Of a stretch of 64,000 nucleotides of DNA, positions 33,891-43,053 are shown piece after piece (the first letter of the stretch is position 1; each line of letters starts with the position of its first letter). The position numbers and the translations under genes are program-made. Where the stretch lies: assembly GCF_016907755.1 (NCBI RefSeq), contig NZ_JAFBCN010000001.1:1364001-1428000 (forward strand). The letters are read 5' to 3'. The stretch comes from Cellulosimicrobium cellulans (GTDB lineage: Bacteria; Actinomycetota; Actinomycetes; Actinomycetales; Cellulomonadaceae). Below the pieces are notes generated by a model, which saw only the letters and a program-made list of their open reading frames with translations, ran no database searches and was not told where the DNA came from.

Positions 33891-33969
33891 CCGCGTGGTC
33901 GTGCCGGGAGGCACGACCACGCGGCTGTCAGGGGCAGGGCCGTCGGGCGCCCCGGCAGGCGCCCGACGG
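33891..33969 (-). terminator. Two tandem hairpins between binding-protein and GH42 genes
   Basis: CCGCGTGGTCGTGCC at 33891-33905 pairs perfectly with 33910-33924 around a four-base loop. CCGTCGGGCGC at 33940-33950 pairs with GCGCCCGACGG at 33959-33969. They lie directly after the stop of the binding-protein gene in the direction of transcription, so they could end most transcripts or protect the 3' end of the upstream mRNA. Confidence 0.65.
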
Positions 33970-33977
33970 GGACCAGG

Positions 33978-35318
33978 TCACTCGTTGACGGTGAAGCCCT
34001 GCTCGGTCCCGTACTTCGCGGACGCGTCCTGCCAGGCCGTGAGGCCCTCGGCGAGGGTCGTGTCCGACACGTAGGCCTGGCCGACGGTGTCGTTGAAGAT
34101 CGAGTTCGCGTAGACCTGGAACGGCAGGTAGGACCAGCCGTCGACGACGTCGGCGGCCGACTGCGCGAGGACCTCGTTGATCTTCTGGCCGCCGAAGTAC
34201 TCCGACTCGTAGCCCTGGAACTCGTCCGAACCCAGCTCGGCCGTCGTGGCCGGGAACGCGCCGCCGTCGACGCGCGCCTGCACGCCGTCGCCCGCGTTCG
34301 CGTACTCGAGGAAGCCGTAGGCGAGCGCCTGCTGCGAGCTCGCGGCGGTCACGGACAGGGCGGAGCCGCCGTTCTCCGAGCTGGCCGACGCGCCCTCCTC
34401 CCACTGGGGGAGCGGGGCGACGCGCCACTTGCCGGCGCCGTCGGGCACGCCCGACTCGAGGTTCGCGGGCATCCAGGCGCCGATCGCGAGCGTCGCGATC
34501 GTGCCGTTGCCGAGGCCCTGGTACCACTCGTCGCTCCACGAGCTGACCGGCGCGAGCAGGTCCTCGTCGAGGAGCGTCTGCCAGGTCTCGGCGAACTGCG
34601 TGCTGCCCTCGTCCGCGAGGTCGATGGTCACGTCGGTGCCGTCGACCCGGAAGGGCTGGCCGCCGGCCTGCCAGATGAGCGACGTCGTGAAGCCCGCGTC
34701 GCCGGTGTCGTTGGTGATGTAGACGTTCGGGTCCGCGGCGTGCAGCGCGCGGGCCGCCTCCACGAAGCCGTCCCACGTCGTCGGCACCTCGATGCCGTGC
34801 TGCGTGAAGACCTCCTCGTTGTAGAAGAGGGCCATGGGGCCGGAGTCCATGGGGAGGCCGAAGATGCCCTCGCCCTGCTGGACGGCGCTCCACGGGCCGG
34901 GCGTGAACGTCCCGTCGAGCTGGTCCGCGCCGAGCGAGGAGAGGTCGGCGAGCGCGTCCGAGAGGGCGAACTGGGGGAGCGCGTAGTACTCGACCTGCGC
35001 GACGTCGGGCACGCCCTTGCCGGCCGCGATCGCGTTCTGCAGCGCCGTGTACTGGTCGTTGCCGGTGCCGGCGTTGACAAGCTCGACGTCGACGTTCGGG
35101 TACTTCGCCTCGAAGTCGGTGACGACGTCCTCGAGCGTGGGCTCCCAGGCCCACACCGTGAGGCTGCCGCCCTCCTCGAGGGCCGCGGCGACGTCGTCGG
35201 CCGAGCCGGCGTCCGCGCCGGAGTCGTTGCCGCCGCCGGAGCTGCAGGCAGCCAGGGCGAGCGTGACGACGCCGGTGGCGGCGACAGCACGCAGGGCGCG
35301 GGTGGTACGGATGGACAT
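33978..35318 (-). CDS. Extracellular (galacto-)oligosaccharide-binding lipoprotein
   Basis: The 446-residue CUT1-type binding protein has a lipobox LAAC (Cys25) after ALRAVAATGVVTLA. The mature protein begins with an acidic linker and SLTVWAWEPTLEDVVTDFEAKYPNVDVEL, then DVAQVEYYALPQFA and GLPMDSGPMALFYNEEVFTQHGI, typical of this family. ATG 35318 has GAGGAATCC close upstream; a GTG at 35333 is also possible. With the two permeases upstream and GH42 downstream, the ligand is probably a short beta-galactoside. Confidence 0.88.
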   Translation of the reverse strand: MSIRTTRALRAVAATGVVTLALAACSSGGGNDSGADAGSADDVAAALEEGGSLTVWAWEPTLEDVVTDFEAKYPNVDVELVNAGTGNDQYTALQNAIAAGKGVPDVAQVEYYALPQFALSDALADLSSLGADQLDGTFTPGPWSAVQQGEGIFGLPMDSGPMALFYNEEVFTQHGIEVPTTWDGFVEAARALHAADPNVYITNDTGDAGFTTSLIWQAGGQPFRVDGTDVTIDLADEGSTQFAETWQTLLDEDLLAPVSSWSDEWYQGLGNGTIATLAIGAWMPANLESGVPDGAGKWRVAPLPQWEEGASASSENGGSALSVTAASSQQALAYGFLEYANAGDGVQARVDGGAFPATTAELGSDEFQGYESEYFGGQKINEVLAQSAADVVDGWSYLPFQVYANSIFNDTVGQAYVSDTTLAEGLTAWQDASAKYGTEQGFTVNE

Positions 35319-35400
35319 GAGGATTCCTCTCACTTCGTCGTCAGACGGATCGGGTGGTGCACACGCGCTGCGGGCGGCAGGGCATGGGGTCGGGGTCCGG

Positions 35401-36345
35401 TCACTCCTTGACGGACCCGGCCGCGAGGCCGGACTGCCAGTGGCGCTGGAGGAGCAGGAAGGCGGCGACGAGCGGGAGGATCGTCAGCAGCGAGCCGGTG
35501 ATCACGAGGTCGAAGATCGCCTCGCCGCCCGCGGTCGCGGCCTGCGCGTTCCACGCGTTGAGGCCGAGCGTCAGGGGGTACCAGTCGGGGTCCTTGAGCA
35601 TGATCAGCGGCAGGAAGTAGTTGTTCCAGGTCGCGACCATGGTGAAGAGCAGGACCGTGACGATCCCGGGCGCGAGCAGCGGCAGGGAGACCTGGAAGAA
35701 CGTGCGGCCCTCGCTCGAGCCGTCCACGCGCGCCGCCTCGAGCAGCTCCGTCGGGATCGACTCCGCCGCGAACACCCACATGAGGTAGAGGCCGAACGGC
35801 GAGATGAGCGACGGGATGATGACGGCCCACGGGGTGTTGGTGAGGCCCATCTGGCTGAACATGAGGAACGTCGGGACGGCGAGCGCGGTGCCGGGCACGG
35901 CGACCGCGCCGATGACCGTCGCGAAGACGCCGCGCTTGCCCGGGAAGTCGAACTTGGCGAGCGCGTACCCGCCGAGGACGGCGAGGAACGTCGCTCCGCC
36001 GGCGCCGAGCACGACGTACAGGAGGGTGTTGGCGAACCAGCGGCCGAAGATGCCGTCGTCGTACGTGAGGGTGCGCGCGATGTTGTCGAACAGCGCGAAG
36101 TCGCCGCTGAACCACAGGCCGAACGAGCTGAACAGGCTCGACTGCGTCTTGGACGCGTTGACGACGAGCCAGAAGAGCGGCACGAGCGCGTAGACCAGGA
36201 CGATGCCGGCCAGGACGGTCATCAGGACGCTGCGGCGCGGGCGGGCCACGCTGTGGGGGGCGCGCGAGCGCAGGCGCACGGGCTTGCGCGCCGTCGTGCG
36301 GGCCGTGGCGGGGACCGCCGGGGTCGAGGGGGTCGTGGCGGTCAT
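35401..36345 (-). CDS. Sugar ABC transporter permease (MalG type)
   Basis: The 314-residue membrane subunit has a basic, Pro/Thr-rich leader, a first helix MTVLAGIVLVYALVPLFWLV and six predicted helices in total. The EAA loop is LLEAARVDGSSEGRTFFQVS, followed by VATWNNYFLPLIML. It starts two bases after the stop of the MalF-type gene. No ATPase is encoded in the operon. Confidence 0.88.
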   Translation of the reverse strand: MTATTPSTPAVPATARTTARKPVRLRSRAPHSVARPRRSVLMTVLAGIVLVYALVPLFWLVVNASKTQSSLFSSFGLWFSGDFALFDNIARTLTYDDGIFGRWFANTLLYVVLGAGGATFLAVLGGYALAKFDFPGKRGVFATVIGAVAVPGTALAVPTFLMFSQMGLTNTPWAVIIPSLISPFGLYLMWVFAAESIPTELLEAARVDGSSEGRTFFQVSLPLLAPGIVTVLLFTMVATWNNYFLPLIMLKDPDWYPLTLGLNAWNAQAATAGGEAIFDLVITGSLLTILPLVAAFLLLQRHWQSGLAAGSVKE

Positions 36346-36347
36346 CG

Positions 36348-37286
36348 TCAGGCCTCCTTGCGCATGCCGCGCAGCTGGACGACGTAGGCCACGATCATCG
36401 TGAGGACGCCCATGATGATGGCGACGGTCGCCGAGTAGTTGTACTGCTGGCCGGAGAACGACAGCGAGTACGCGTACAGGTTCGGGGTGAAGTACGTCGT
36501 GATGGCGTTCGGCGCGAGGCTCTGCAGGATGCTCGGCTCGTTGAAGAGCTGGAAGGAGCCGATGATCGAGAAGATCGTCGCGATCACGAGCGAGCCGCGG
36601 ATCGCGGGGATCTTGATGGCCCGCACGACCTGCCACTGGGACGCGCCGTCGAGCTCGGCCGCCTCGTAGAGCGAGGTGGGCACGACGCGCAGCGCCGAGT
36701 AGAAGATGAGCATGTTGTAGCCCACGAACTCCCAGGTCACGATGTTGCCGATCGACAGCAGCACCCAGTCCGGGGACAGCGGGTTCGCGATCGACGTGCC
36801 CAGCGCGTCGTTGATGTTCGCGACGAGGCCGAACCGCGTCCCGTACATGAAGCCCCACATGAGCGTCGCGACGACGGCCGGGACGGCGTAGGGGAGGAAG
36901 ATCGAGATCCGGAAGAAGTTGCGCCCGTACAGGCGCCCCGAGTCGATCGCGAGCGCGACGAGCAGGGCGATGCCGAGCATGATCGGCACCTGGACCACGA
37001 GGAACAGCCCGACGCGCGACACGCCCGACCAGAACTGCGGGTCGGAGAACGCTCGCGCGTAGTTCTCGAACCCGACGAACTGGGTGCCGCCCACCATCTG
37101 CGTGCGGAACAGGCTGAGGTAGATCGAGTAGGCGATCGGTGCCAGGAACACCAGCGCGAAGACCGCCATGAACGGGCCCACGAAGCCCCAGCCGGTCCAG
37201 GAGCGCCGTCGGCGCCGGACCTGCCGGGACGAGGCCGCGTCGACCGGCGGCCTGTGGGCTGCCACAGGCGGGGACGTCGTCGTCAT
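36348..37286 (-). CDS. Sugar ABC transporter permease (MalF type)
   Basis: The 312-residue permease is the first gene of the galactoside operon. Its first helix is GFVGPFMAVFALVFLAPIAY and the EAA loop is LYEAAELDGASQWQVVRAIK. A 24-bp palindromic operator lies 66 bp upstream of its start, between it and the divergent LacI gene. Confidence 0.88.
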   Translation of the reverse strand: MTTTSPPVAAHRPPVDAASSRQVRRRRRSWTGWGFVGPFMAVFALVFLAPIAYSIYLSLFRTQMVGGTQFVGFENYARAFSDPQFWSGVSRVGLFLVVQVPIMLGIALLVALAIDSGRLYGRNFFRISIFLPYAVPAVVATLMWGFMYGTRFGLVANINDALGTSIANPLSPDWVLLSIGNIVTWEFVGYNMLIFYSALRVVPTSLYEAAELDGASQWQVVRAIKIPAIRGSLVIATIFSIIGSFQLFNEPSILQSLAPNAITTYFTPNLYAYSLSFSGQQYNYSATVAIIMGVLTMIVAYVVQLRGMRKEA

Positions 37287-37351
37287 CGTGCTTCCTTGCT
37301 GTCAGTGCGATGCGGGGCCGGCGAGTAGGTCGTCGGGGAGCCGCTCCGAAG

Positions 37352-37375
37352 GCGGATGGTTACGTAAACATCCGC
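37352..37375 (-). promoter_or_regulatory. 24-bp palindromic operator of the galactoside operon
   Basis: GCGGATGGTTAC at 37352-37363 is the mirror of GTAAACATCCGC at 37364-37375 with a single mismatch. The centre carries CG, as LacI-family sites do. A half-site GGATGGTTA recurs at 37436-37444 next to the LacI gene, which suggests autoregulation or looping. Confidence 0.7.
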
Positions 37376-37490
37376 TGTGGACGAGAATCGCACTATCGTC
37401 GGTGAGGCGTCAAGGCGCGAAGGTCGGCGTTGCCGGATGGTTATAGTTCGGGAGCGCTCCCAGGGGGCGCGACCGAGGAGGTGACTGCAC

Positions 37491-38585
37491 GTGCGAACGT
37501 CTGCATCCGAGCCGCAGGAGACACGGGGGGCCCCCACCCCGGGTGCGGAGGAACCAGCCGACGGTCGGCCCGTGCGGCGGCCGCGACCGCGACGGGTCTC
37601 CATGGGTGACGTGGCGCGTCACGCCGGGGTCTCGCCGCAGACGGTCTCGCGCGTGTCCAACGGTCTCGACACCGTGGTGGACGAGACCCGCGAGCGGGTC
37701 CTGGCCTCGATGCGAGAGCTCGGATACCGGCCGAACAGCGCGGCGCGCGCCCTCAAGAGCGGCGAGTTCCGGACGATCGGGATCATCCTCTTCACCCTCT
37801 CCACGACGGGCAACGTCAGGACGGTGGAGGCCATCGCCGCCTCGGCCGCGGCACAGGGGTACGCGATCACGCTCATCCCCGTCACGGTCCCGACCCAGGA
37901 GGGCGTCCGGGGGGCGTTCACGCGGCTGGGAGAGCTCGCCGTCGACGCCGTGATCCTGCTCCTGGAGGTGCACCTCCTGGACACGGCGCGCGTCAGCATC
38001 CCGCCCGGGGTCCAGGTGGTCGTCGCGGACTCGGACGCGGGGGAGCAGTACACGGTCGTCGACACCGCGCAGGCCGACGGCACGCGGCAGGCGGTGCAGC
38101 ACCTGCTCGAGCTGGGGCACTCCACGGTGCACCACCTCGCCGGTCCGCAGGAGTCGTACGCCGCCGAGCGCCGGGCCGCCGCGTGGCGGACGACGCTCGA
38201 GGAGGCCGGCCGGGAGGTCCCGCCCGTCGAGCGCGGCGACTGGTCGCCGACGTCCGGCTACGCGGCCGGGCTGCGGCTGGCGGCACGGGACGACTGCACG
38301 GCGATCTTCGTCGCCAACGACCAGATGGCCCTGGGGCTCGTCCGGGCGCTGCACGACAGCGGCAAGCGCGTCCCGGAGGACGTGAGCGTCGTGGGGTTCG
38401 ACGACCTGCCCGAGTCCAGCGAGTTCCTGCCGCCCCTCACGACGGTCCACCAGGACTTCGCCGAGGTGGGTCGCCGACTCGTCACGCAGGTGCTCCGGCA
38501 GGTCCGCGAGGGCGTGCACGAGACGGGGACCGACCTCGTGCCCACGCGCCTGGTCGTGCGGGCGAGCACCGCCCGTCCGGCATAG
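37491..38585 (+). CDS. LacI-family transcriptional regulator of the galactoside operon
   Basis: The 364-residue repressor has a roughly 33-residue Arg/Pro-rich leader before its helix-turn-helix (SMGDVARHAGVSPQTVSRVSNG, about 34-56, then YRPNSAARALKSGEF). A complete effector domain follows (IFVANDQMALGLVRALHDSG; VVGFDDLPESSEFLPPLTTV). The GTG at 37491 lies close to GAGGAGGTGACTGCAC. It is divergent from the permease-binding protein-GH42 operon and is the natural ligand for the 37352-37375 palindrome, with galactose or a galactoside as probable effector. Confidence 0.92.
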   Translation: MRTSASEPQETRGAPTPGAEEPADGRPVRRPRPRRVSMGDVARHAGVSPQTVSRVSNGLDTVVDETRERVLASMRELGYRPNSAARALKSGEFRTIGIILFTLSTTGNVRTVEAIAASAAAQGYAITLIPVTVPTQEGVRGAFTRLGELAVDAVILLLEVHLLDTARVSIPPGVQVVVADSDAGEQYTVVDTAQADGTRQAVQHLLELGHSTVHHLAGPQESYAAERRAAAWRTTLEEAGREVPPVERGDWSPTSGYAAGLRLAARDDCTAIFVANDQMALGLVRALHDSGKRVPEDVSVVGFDDLPESSEFLPPLTTVHQDFAEVGRRLVTQVLRQVREGVHETGTDLVPTRLVVRASTARPA

Positions 38586-38600
38586 CCCTGCCACCGACGA

Positions 38601-38638
38601 CGCTCGTCGCCGGCCCGGTCCGGGCGCGGCGACGAGCG
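38601..38638 (+). terminator. Bidirectional terminator hairpin between LacI and permease genes
   Basis: CGCTCGTCGCCG at 38601-38612 pairs perfectly with CGGCGACGAGCG at 38627-38638 around a 14-base loop. It lies in the 61-bp gap between two convergent genes. Confidence 0.7.
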
Positions 38639-38646
38639 CGGGTACG

Positions 38647-39825
38647 TCACCGCACGGCGTTCGCGCGCCGCTTGTTCCAGACGTCGAACGCGACGGCCAG
38701 GAGCAGGACGAGCCCCTTGACCATCTGCTGCGTCGACTGCGGGACGCCCATGAGCTGCATGCCGTTGCTCATGACCGCCATGATCAGACCGCCCACGATC
38801 GCGCCGGTCACCCGGCCGACGCCCCCGGTCGTCGACGCCCCGCCGATGAAGCACGCGGCGATCGCGTCGAGCTCGAACATGTTCCCGGCCCCGGGCTGGG
38901 CGCCGTTCATGCGCGAGGAGTAGACGACGCCCGCGACGGACGCGAGGAAGCCCATATTGACGAAGACCCAGAAGGTGACGCCGCGCACCCGCACCCCGGA
39001 GAGCTCGGCCGCGTGGAGGTTGCCGCCGATCGCGTAGACGTGGCGACCGAACACCGACCGCTGCGTGACCAGCGAGTACACGATGATCAGGACGGCGAGG
39101 AGGACGAGCACGTAGGGCAGGCCCCGGCTGCGGGAGAGCTGGTACCCGAACCACATGACGACGAGGGCGACGGCGAGGACCTTGCCCAAGAACAGCGGCG
39201 CGGACTCGACGACCTGGCCGTACGCCATGCGGCCCGTGCGGCTGCGCCACTGGCTCACGGCGTAGCCGACGACGGCGACGGCGAACACGACGAGCGTGAA
39301 GACGTCGACGCCGTAGCCACCCAGGAGGCCGTTCATGAACCCGTTCGCGATGTCGTAGTACGTGCCGCCGAACGGGGAGAGCGAGACGTTGTCGAGCACC
39401 TGGTACGTGAGCCCGCGGAAGAGGAGCATCCCCGCGAGGGTGACGATGAAGCCCGGGATGCCGACGTAGGCGACCCAGAACCCCTGCCAGGCCCCGACCA
39501 GCAGGCCGACGACGAGCGCGGCGCCCACCCCCACCCACCAGGGTGCGCCGTTCTTGATGACCAGGACGGCCGAGACGGCGCCGGTGAGGGCGACGACCGA
39601 CCCGACGGAGAGGTCGATCTGCCCCGCGACGATGACCATGATCATCCCGACCGCGAGGATGAGGATGTAGGAGTACTGGAGGATGATGTTGGTGATGTTC
39701 CCCGGGCTCAGGAAGTTGTCGTTGAGCACGGCGAAGAGCGCGACGATCGCGACGAACGCGACGACGATCCCGCTCTGTCGCACGTTCCTGGTGACGAGCT
39801 CTCGAAAGCCGGCAATGGCCGTCAT
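38647..39825 (-). CDS. Multiple-monosaccharide ABC transporter permease (MmsB/GguB type)
   Basis: This 392-residue permease of the ribose/xylose (CUT2) class has about ten hydrophobic segments. It shows [20 protein letters not shown] and [17 protein letters not shown] (here RHVYAIGG), family hallmarks. Its ATG overlaps the stop of the ATPase gene by four bases. With the double ATPase and binding protein it forms a complete importer of single sugars, distinct from the two CUT1 systems in this window. Confidence 0.9.
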   Translation of the reverse strand: MTAIAGFRELVTRNVRQSGIVVAFVAIVALFAVLNDNFLSPGNITNIILQYSYILILAVGMIMVIVAGQIDLSVGSVVALTGAVSAVLVIKNGAPWWVGVGAALVVGLLVGAWQGFWVAYVGIPGFIVTLAGMLLFRGLTYQVLDNVSLSPFGGTYYDIANGFMNGLLGGYGVDVFTLVVFAVAVVGYAVSQWRSRTGRMAYGQVVESAPLFLGKVLAVALVVMWFGYQLSRSRGLPYVLVLLAVLIIVYSLVTQRSVFGRHVYAIGGNLHAAELSGVRVRGVTFWVFVNMGFLASVAGVVYSSRMNGAQPGAGNMFELDAIAACFIGGASTTGGVGRVTGAIVGGLIMAVMSNGMQLMGVPQSTQQMVKGLVLLLAVAFDVWNKRRANAVR

Positions 39826-41402
39826 GACGCGTGTTCCTCCGTCGGTTCCGGTGTGGTGAGGGGTGCTGGCCGGTGGCGCTCGAGCGTCATGAGCTCCATG
39901 AGGCGTTCCTGCGTCGCCGCCGCCCGGGGCAGCTCCCCGGTGATGCGCCCGAACGCCAGGGTGTAGATGCGGTCGCTGATGCCGAGCAGCTCCGGGAGCT
40001 CGGACGAGATGACGATCACGGCCTTCCCGGCCGCGACCATGCGGTTGACGAGCGTGTAGATCTCGTACTTCGCCCCGACGTCGATGCCGCGGGTCGGCTC
40101 GTCGAGGATGAGGACGTCGGGGTCGGTGAAGAGCCACTTCGACAGGACGACCTTCTGCTGGTTGCCTCCGGAGAGCTTGCCGACCACGGACATGACGCTC
40201 GGCGCCTTGATGTTCATGTCCGCGCGGTACCCCTCGGCGACCCGGACCTCCTCGTTCCCGTCGACCCAGCCGCGCCGGGAGACCTTGGCCAGGGCAGCCG
40301 CGGTGACGTTGGTCCGGACGTCCTCGATGAGGTTGAGCCCGTAGCGCTTGCGGTCCTCCGTCGCATAGGCGATCCCGTGCCTGATCGCGTCGGAGACCGT
40401 CCGCACCTGGATCTCGCGCCCATGCTTGAACAGGGAGCCGCTGACGTCGCGTCCATAGGACCGGCCGAAGATGCTCATGGCGAGCTCGGTGCGCCCGGCG
40501 CCCATGAGCCCGGCGACGCCGACGACCTCGCCCGCGCGGACGACGAGGCTGGCCTCGTCGACGACGCGCCGGCCGGGCTGGCTCGGGTGGTGCACGGTCC
40601 ACCGCTCGACGCGCAGGACCTCGTCCCCGACCTCGGGGGTGCGGGCGGGATAGCGGTGCTCGAGGTCCCGGCCCACCATCCCCCGGATGATGCGCTCCTG
40701 CGTCGCCGCCGGGTCCGTCATGTCGAGGCTCTCGACCGTGCGCCCGTCGCGGATGATCGTCGTCGTGTCGGCGATCTCCGCGATCTCGTCCAGCTTGTGG
40801 GAGATGATGATCGAGGTGACGCCCTGGGCCTTGAGCTGCCGGAGGAGCCCGAGCAGGTGCTCGGAGTCGGTGTCGTTGAGCGCCGCCGTCGGCTCGTCGA
40901 GGATCAGGAGCCGCACCTTCTTGGAGAGCGCCTTGGCGATCTCCAAGAGCTGCTGCTTGCCGACGCCGAGCTGCCCGACGGGCGTCGTAGGGCTCTCGTG
41001 CAGGCCGACGCGGCGCAGCAAGGCCTCGGCCTCGGCGTTGGTGCGGTTCCAGTCGACCAGGCCCCAGCGGCTCCGGACCTCGTTGCCGAGGAACATGTTC
41101 TCGGCGACGGAGAGGTAGGGGACGAGGGCGAGCTCCTGATGGATGATGACGACGCCGCGCGCCTCCGAGTCGTTGATCGACGCGAACCTGGCGGGCTCGC
41201 CGTCGAGCAGGATCTCCCCTCCGTACGTCCCGTGGGGGTAGACGCCGGACAGCACCTTCATCAGCGTGGACTTGCCGGCGCCGTTCTCACCGCAGATCGC
41301 GTGGATCTCGCCCTCGGCCACGTCGAGCCGCACGTCCTGGAGGGCCTTGACGCCCGGGAACTCTTTCGAGATGCCGCGCATCTCGAGGATCTGACGGGTC
41401 AT
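39822..41402 (-). CDS. Multiple-monosaccharide ABC transporter ATPase, double domain (MmsA/GguA type)
   Basis: The 526-residue protein has two tandem ABC domains. The first has Walker [18 protein letters not shown], signature [18 protein letters not shown] and Walker [14 protein letters not shown]. The second (from about 265) has [32 protein letters not shown] and [19 protein letters not shown] degenerate second Walker A is normal for CUT2 ATPases. It couples ATP hydrolysis to uptake through the adjacent permease, so unlike the CUT1 systems this importer has its own ATPase. Confidence 0.92.
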   Translation of the reverse strand: MTRQILEMRGISKEFPGVKALQDVRLDVAEGEIHAICGENGAGKSTLMKVLSGVYPHGTYGGEILLDGEPARFASINDSEARGVVIIHQELALVPYLSVAENMFLGNEVRSRWGLVDWNRTNAEAEALLRRVGLHESPTTPVGQLGVGKQQLLEIAKALSKKVRLLILDEPTAALNDTDSEHLLGLLRQLKAQGVTSIIISHKLDEIAEIADTTTIIRDGRTVESLDMTDPAATQERIIRGMVGRDLEHRYPARTPEVGDEVLRVERWTVHHPSQPGRRVVDEASLVVRAGEVVGVAGLMGAGRTELAMSIFGRSYGRDVSGSLFKHGREIQVRTVSDAIRHGIAYATEDRKRYGLNLIEDVRTNVTAAALAKVSRRGWVDGNEEVRVAEGYRADMNIKAPSVMSVVGKLSGGNQQKVVLSKWLFTDPDVLILDEPTRGIDVGAKYEIYTLVNRMVAAGKAVIVISSELPELLGISDRIYTLAFGRITGELPRAAATQERLMELMTLERHRPAPLTTPEPTEEHAS

Positions 41403-41481
41403 GCTCTCACTCCTTGTGGGCCGCCCCGGCGCAGGAGCCTGCGCCGCCTGCGCCGGGGGCGGGTTCGGCTGACGGCTCGAG

Positions 41482-42636
41482 CTAGTCGGCGACGCCGGAG
41501 TCGACCTCGGCCTGCGTGTAGTAGCCGGAGTCGACGAGCAGGCCCTGGATGTCCTCCGCGAAGACGGTGTCGACCTCGAGGAGGTACGCCGGGACGACCT
41601 TGACGCCGTTGTCGTACGTCTCGGTGTCGTTGGCCTCGGGCTCCTCGCCCTCGACGAAGGACCGGGTCGCGGAGACCGCGCTGTCGGCGAGCTTGCGGGT
41701 GTCCTTGAAGATCGTCGACGACTGCACGTCGTCGGCGATCAGCTTCACCGAGGCGATCTCGGCGTCCTGGCCGGTGACGACCGGGAGCCCCTCGGTGATC
41801 GTCGGGCCGAGCCCGACACCCTGGAGCGCGGTGATGATCCCTCGGGAGAGGCCGTCGTACGGCGAGAGCACCCCGTGCAGGACGGTGCCGTCGGCGTAGG
41901 TCGAGGTGAGGAGGTCCTCCATGCGCTTCTGGGCGGCCTCCTGCGACCAGCGGAGGGTCGCCACCGTGTCGAAGTCCACCTGGCCCGACTTCACGACGAG
42001 CGTGCCGTCGTCGATGAACGGCTGGAGGGTCTCCATCGCACCGTCGAAGAAGAACGTCGCGTTGTTGTCGTCCGGCGAGCCGGCGAAGAGCTCGATGTTG
42101 AAGGGCCCGGGGGCGTCGCCGGTCGGCGTGCCGTCGCGGTCCGTGACGCCGAGCCCGTGGAGCAGCGCGTTCGCCTGGGCGACGCCGACGGCGTGGTTGT
42201 CGAACGTCACGTAATGGTCGACGTGCTCGCTGTCCCGGATCAGGCGGTCGTACGCGATGACGGGGATCCCCGCCGCGCCCGCCGCGTCGAGCTGGCTGCT
42301 CAGCGCCGTGCCGTCGATCGAGGCGATGACGAGCACGTCCACGCCGGCCGTGATCATCGAGTCGATCTGCTGCGTCTGCGTCGGGATGTCGTCGCCCGCG
42401 AACTGCAGGTCGACGTCGTAGCCGAGCCCCTCGAGGCCTTCCTTCACCGCGTCCCCGTCGGCGATCCATCGCTCCGACGTCTGGGTCGGCATCGCGACGC
42501 CGACGGTCACGGTGCCGTCCGCATCGACCTCCCCGTCGCCGCTCCCCGTGCCGGCGCCGCCGCCCCCGCACGCGGTGAGGACCAGCGAGGCCGCCATCGC
42601 GGCGCTCGCGGCGGCGACCAGTCGTGTCTGTCGCAT
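41482..42636 (-). CDS. Monosaccharide-binding lipoprotein (ChvE/periplasmic binding protein 4 type)
   Basis: The 384-residue binding protein has a lipobox LTAC (Cys23) and a Gly-rich linker. Its type I periplasmic-binding fold shows [60 protein letters not shown] and [18 protein letters not shown]. These match the ChvE/MmsE group, which bind galactose, arabinose, glucose or xylose. It opens the operon with the double ATPase and permease. The divergent neighbours are GH95 and GH30-GH43 enzymes, so galactose or arabinose are likely ligands. Confidence 0.9.
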   Translation of the reverse strand: MRQTRLVAAASAAMAASLVLTACGGGGAGTGSGDGEVDADGTVTVGVAMPTQTSERWIADGDAVKEGLEGLGYDVDLQFAGDDIPTQTQQIDSMITAGVDVLVIASIDGTALSSQLDAAGAAGIPVIAYDRLIRDSEHVDHYVTFDNHAVGVAQANALLHGLGVTDRDGTPTGDAPGPFNIELFAGSPDDNNATFFFDGAMETLQPFIDDGTLVVKSGQVDFDTVATLRWSQEAAQKRMEDLLTSTYADGTVLHGVLSPYDGLSRGIITALQGVGLGPTITEGLPVVTGQDAEIASVKLIADDVQSSTIFKDTRKLADSAVSATRSFVEGEEPEANDTETYDNGVKVVPAYLLEVDTVFAEDIQGLLVDSGYYTQAEVDSGVAD

Positions 42637-43053
42637 CGTTGCGCTCCATTCGTCCGTCCGGCGCGACGGCGTCGTGCCCGCGCCTCGGTGTCGTCTCGCC
42701 AGGGGTCTGGCCGAGCTCCGGACACCCTGGATTCCCGGGTTCGCAAAAGTCAATGCATTCCAACATCACTAAACATATATCAACGAAATCCAACGTCTCC
42801 GTGTCGGGGAGCGGTCGGGTGAAAAGGTCTCGCCTGCCGGGCTGCCGGCGCCTCGACCTGCGCCCGACGCTTGACAGCGCCGTGACCCGTCGGCACGATG
42901 TTTGCGTCACCATCGGCTAGATCGTGCGGTAGGGCAATCAATGGAAGGCGCCCCGCGCATGGTCCGGTCGACCGTGCCCGGCACCTGACGCGACGTCGCG
43001 GAGGGCCGCTCGGCGCTCCTCCACCGACGACGACGTCTTCCGGAAGGACAACC
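42637..43053 (+). promoter_or_regulatory. Divergent promoter region with AT-rich repeats
   Basis: This 417-bp gap has no convincing gene. Its notable part is a strikingly AT-rich block, 42745-42800, in otherwise GC-rich DNA. It includes ATTCCAAC at 42757-42764 and ATCCAAC at 42788-42794 in direct orientation, about three helical turns apart, and a TATAT core at 42775-42780. This looks like the promoter of the leftward transporter operon with direct-repeat regulator sites. The rightward part carries GGAAGGA just before the GH95 start. Confidence 0.5.

Noticed and set aside
38647-42636. Ribose operon (rbsABC)
   Set aside because: The binding protein and ATPase match the ChvE/MmsE-MmsA group and not RbsB/RbsA, and no ribokinase or rbsD lies nearby.
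42637-43053. A small gene in the 417-bp gap before the GH95 gene
   Set aside because: Short frames exist on both strands but none has a good start site, typical codon use or recognisable product. The AT-rich core fits a promoter better.
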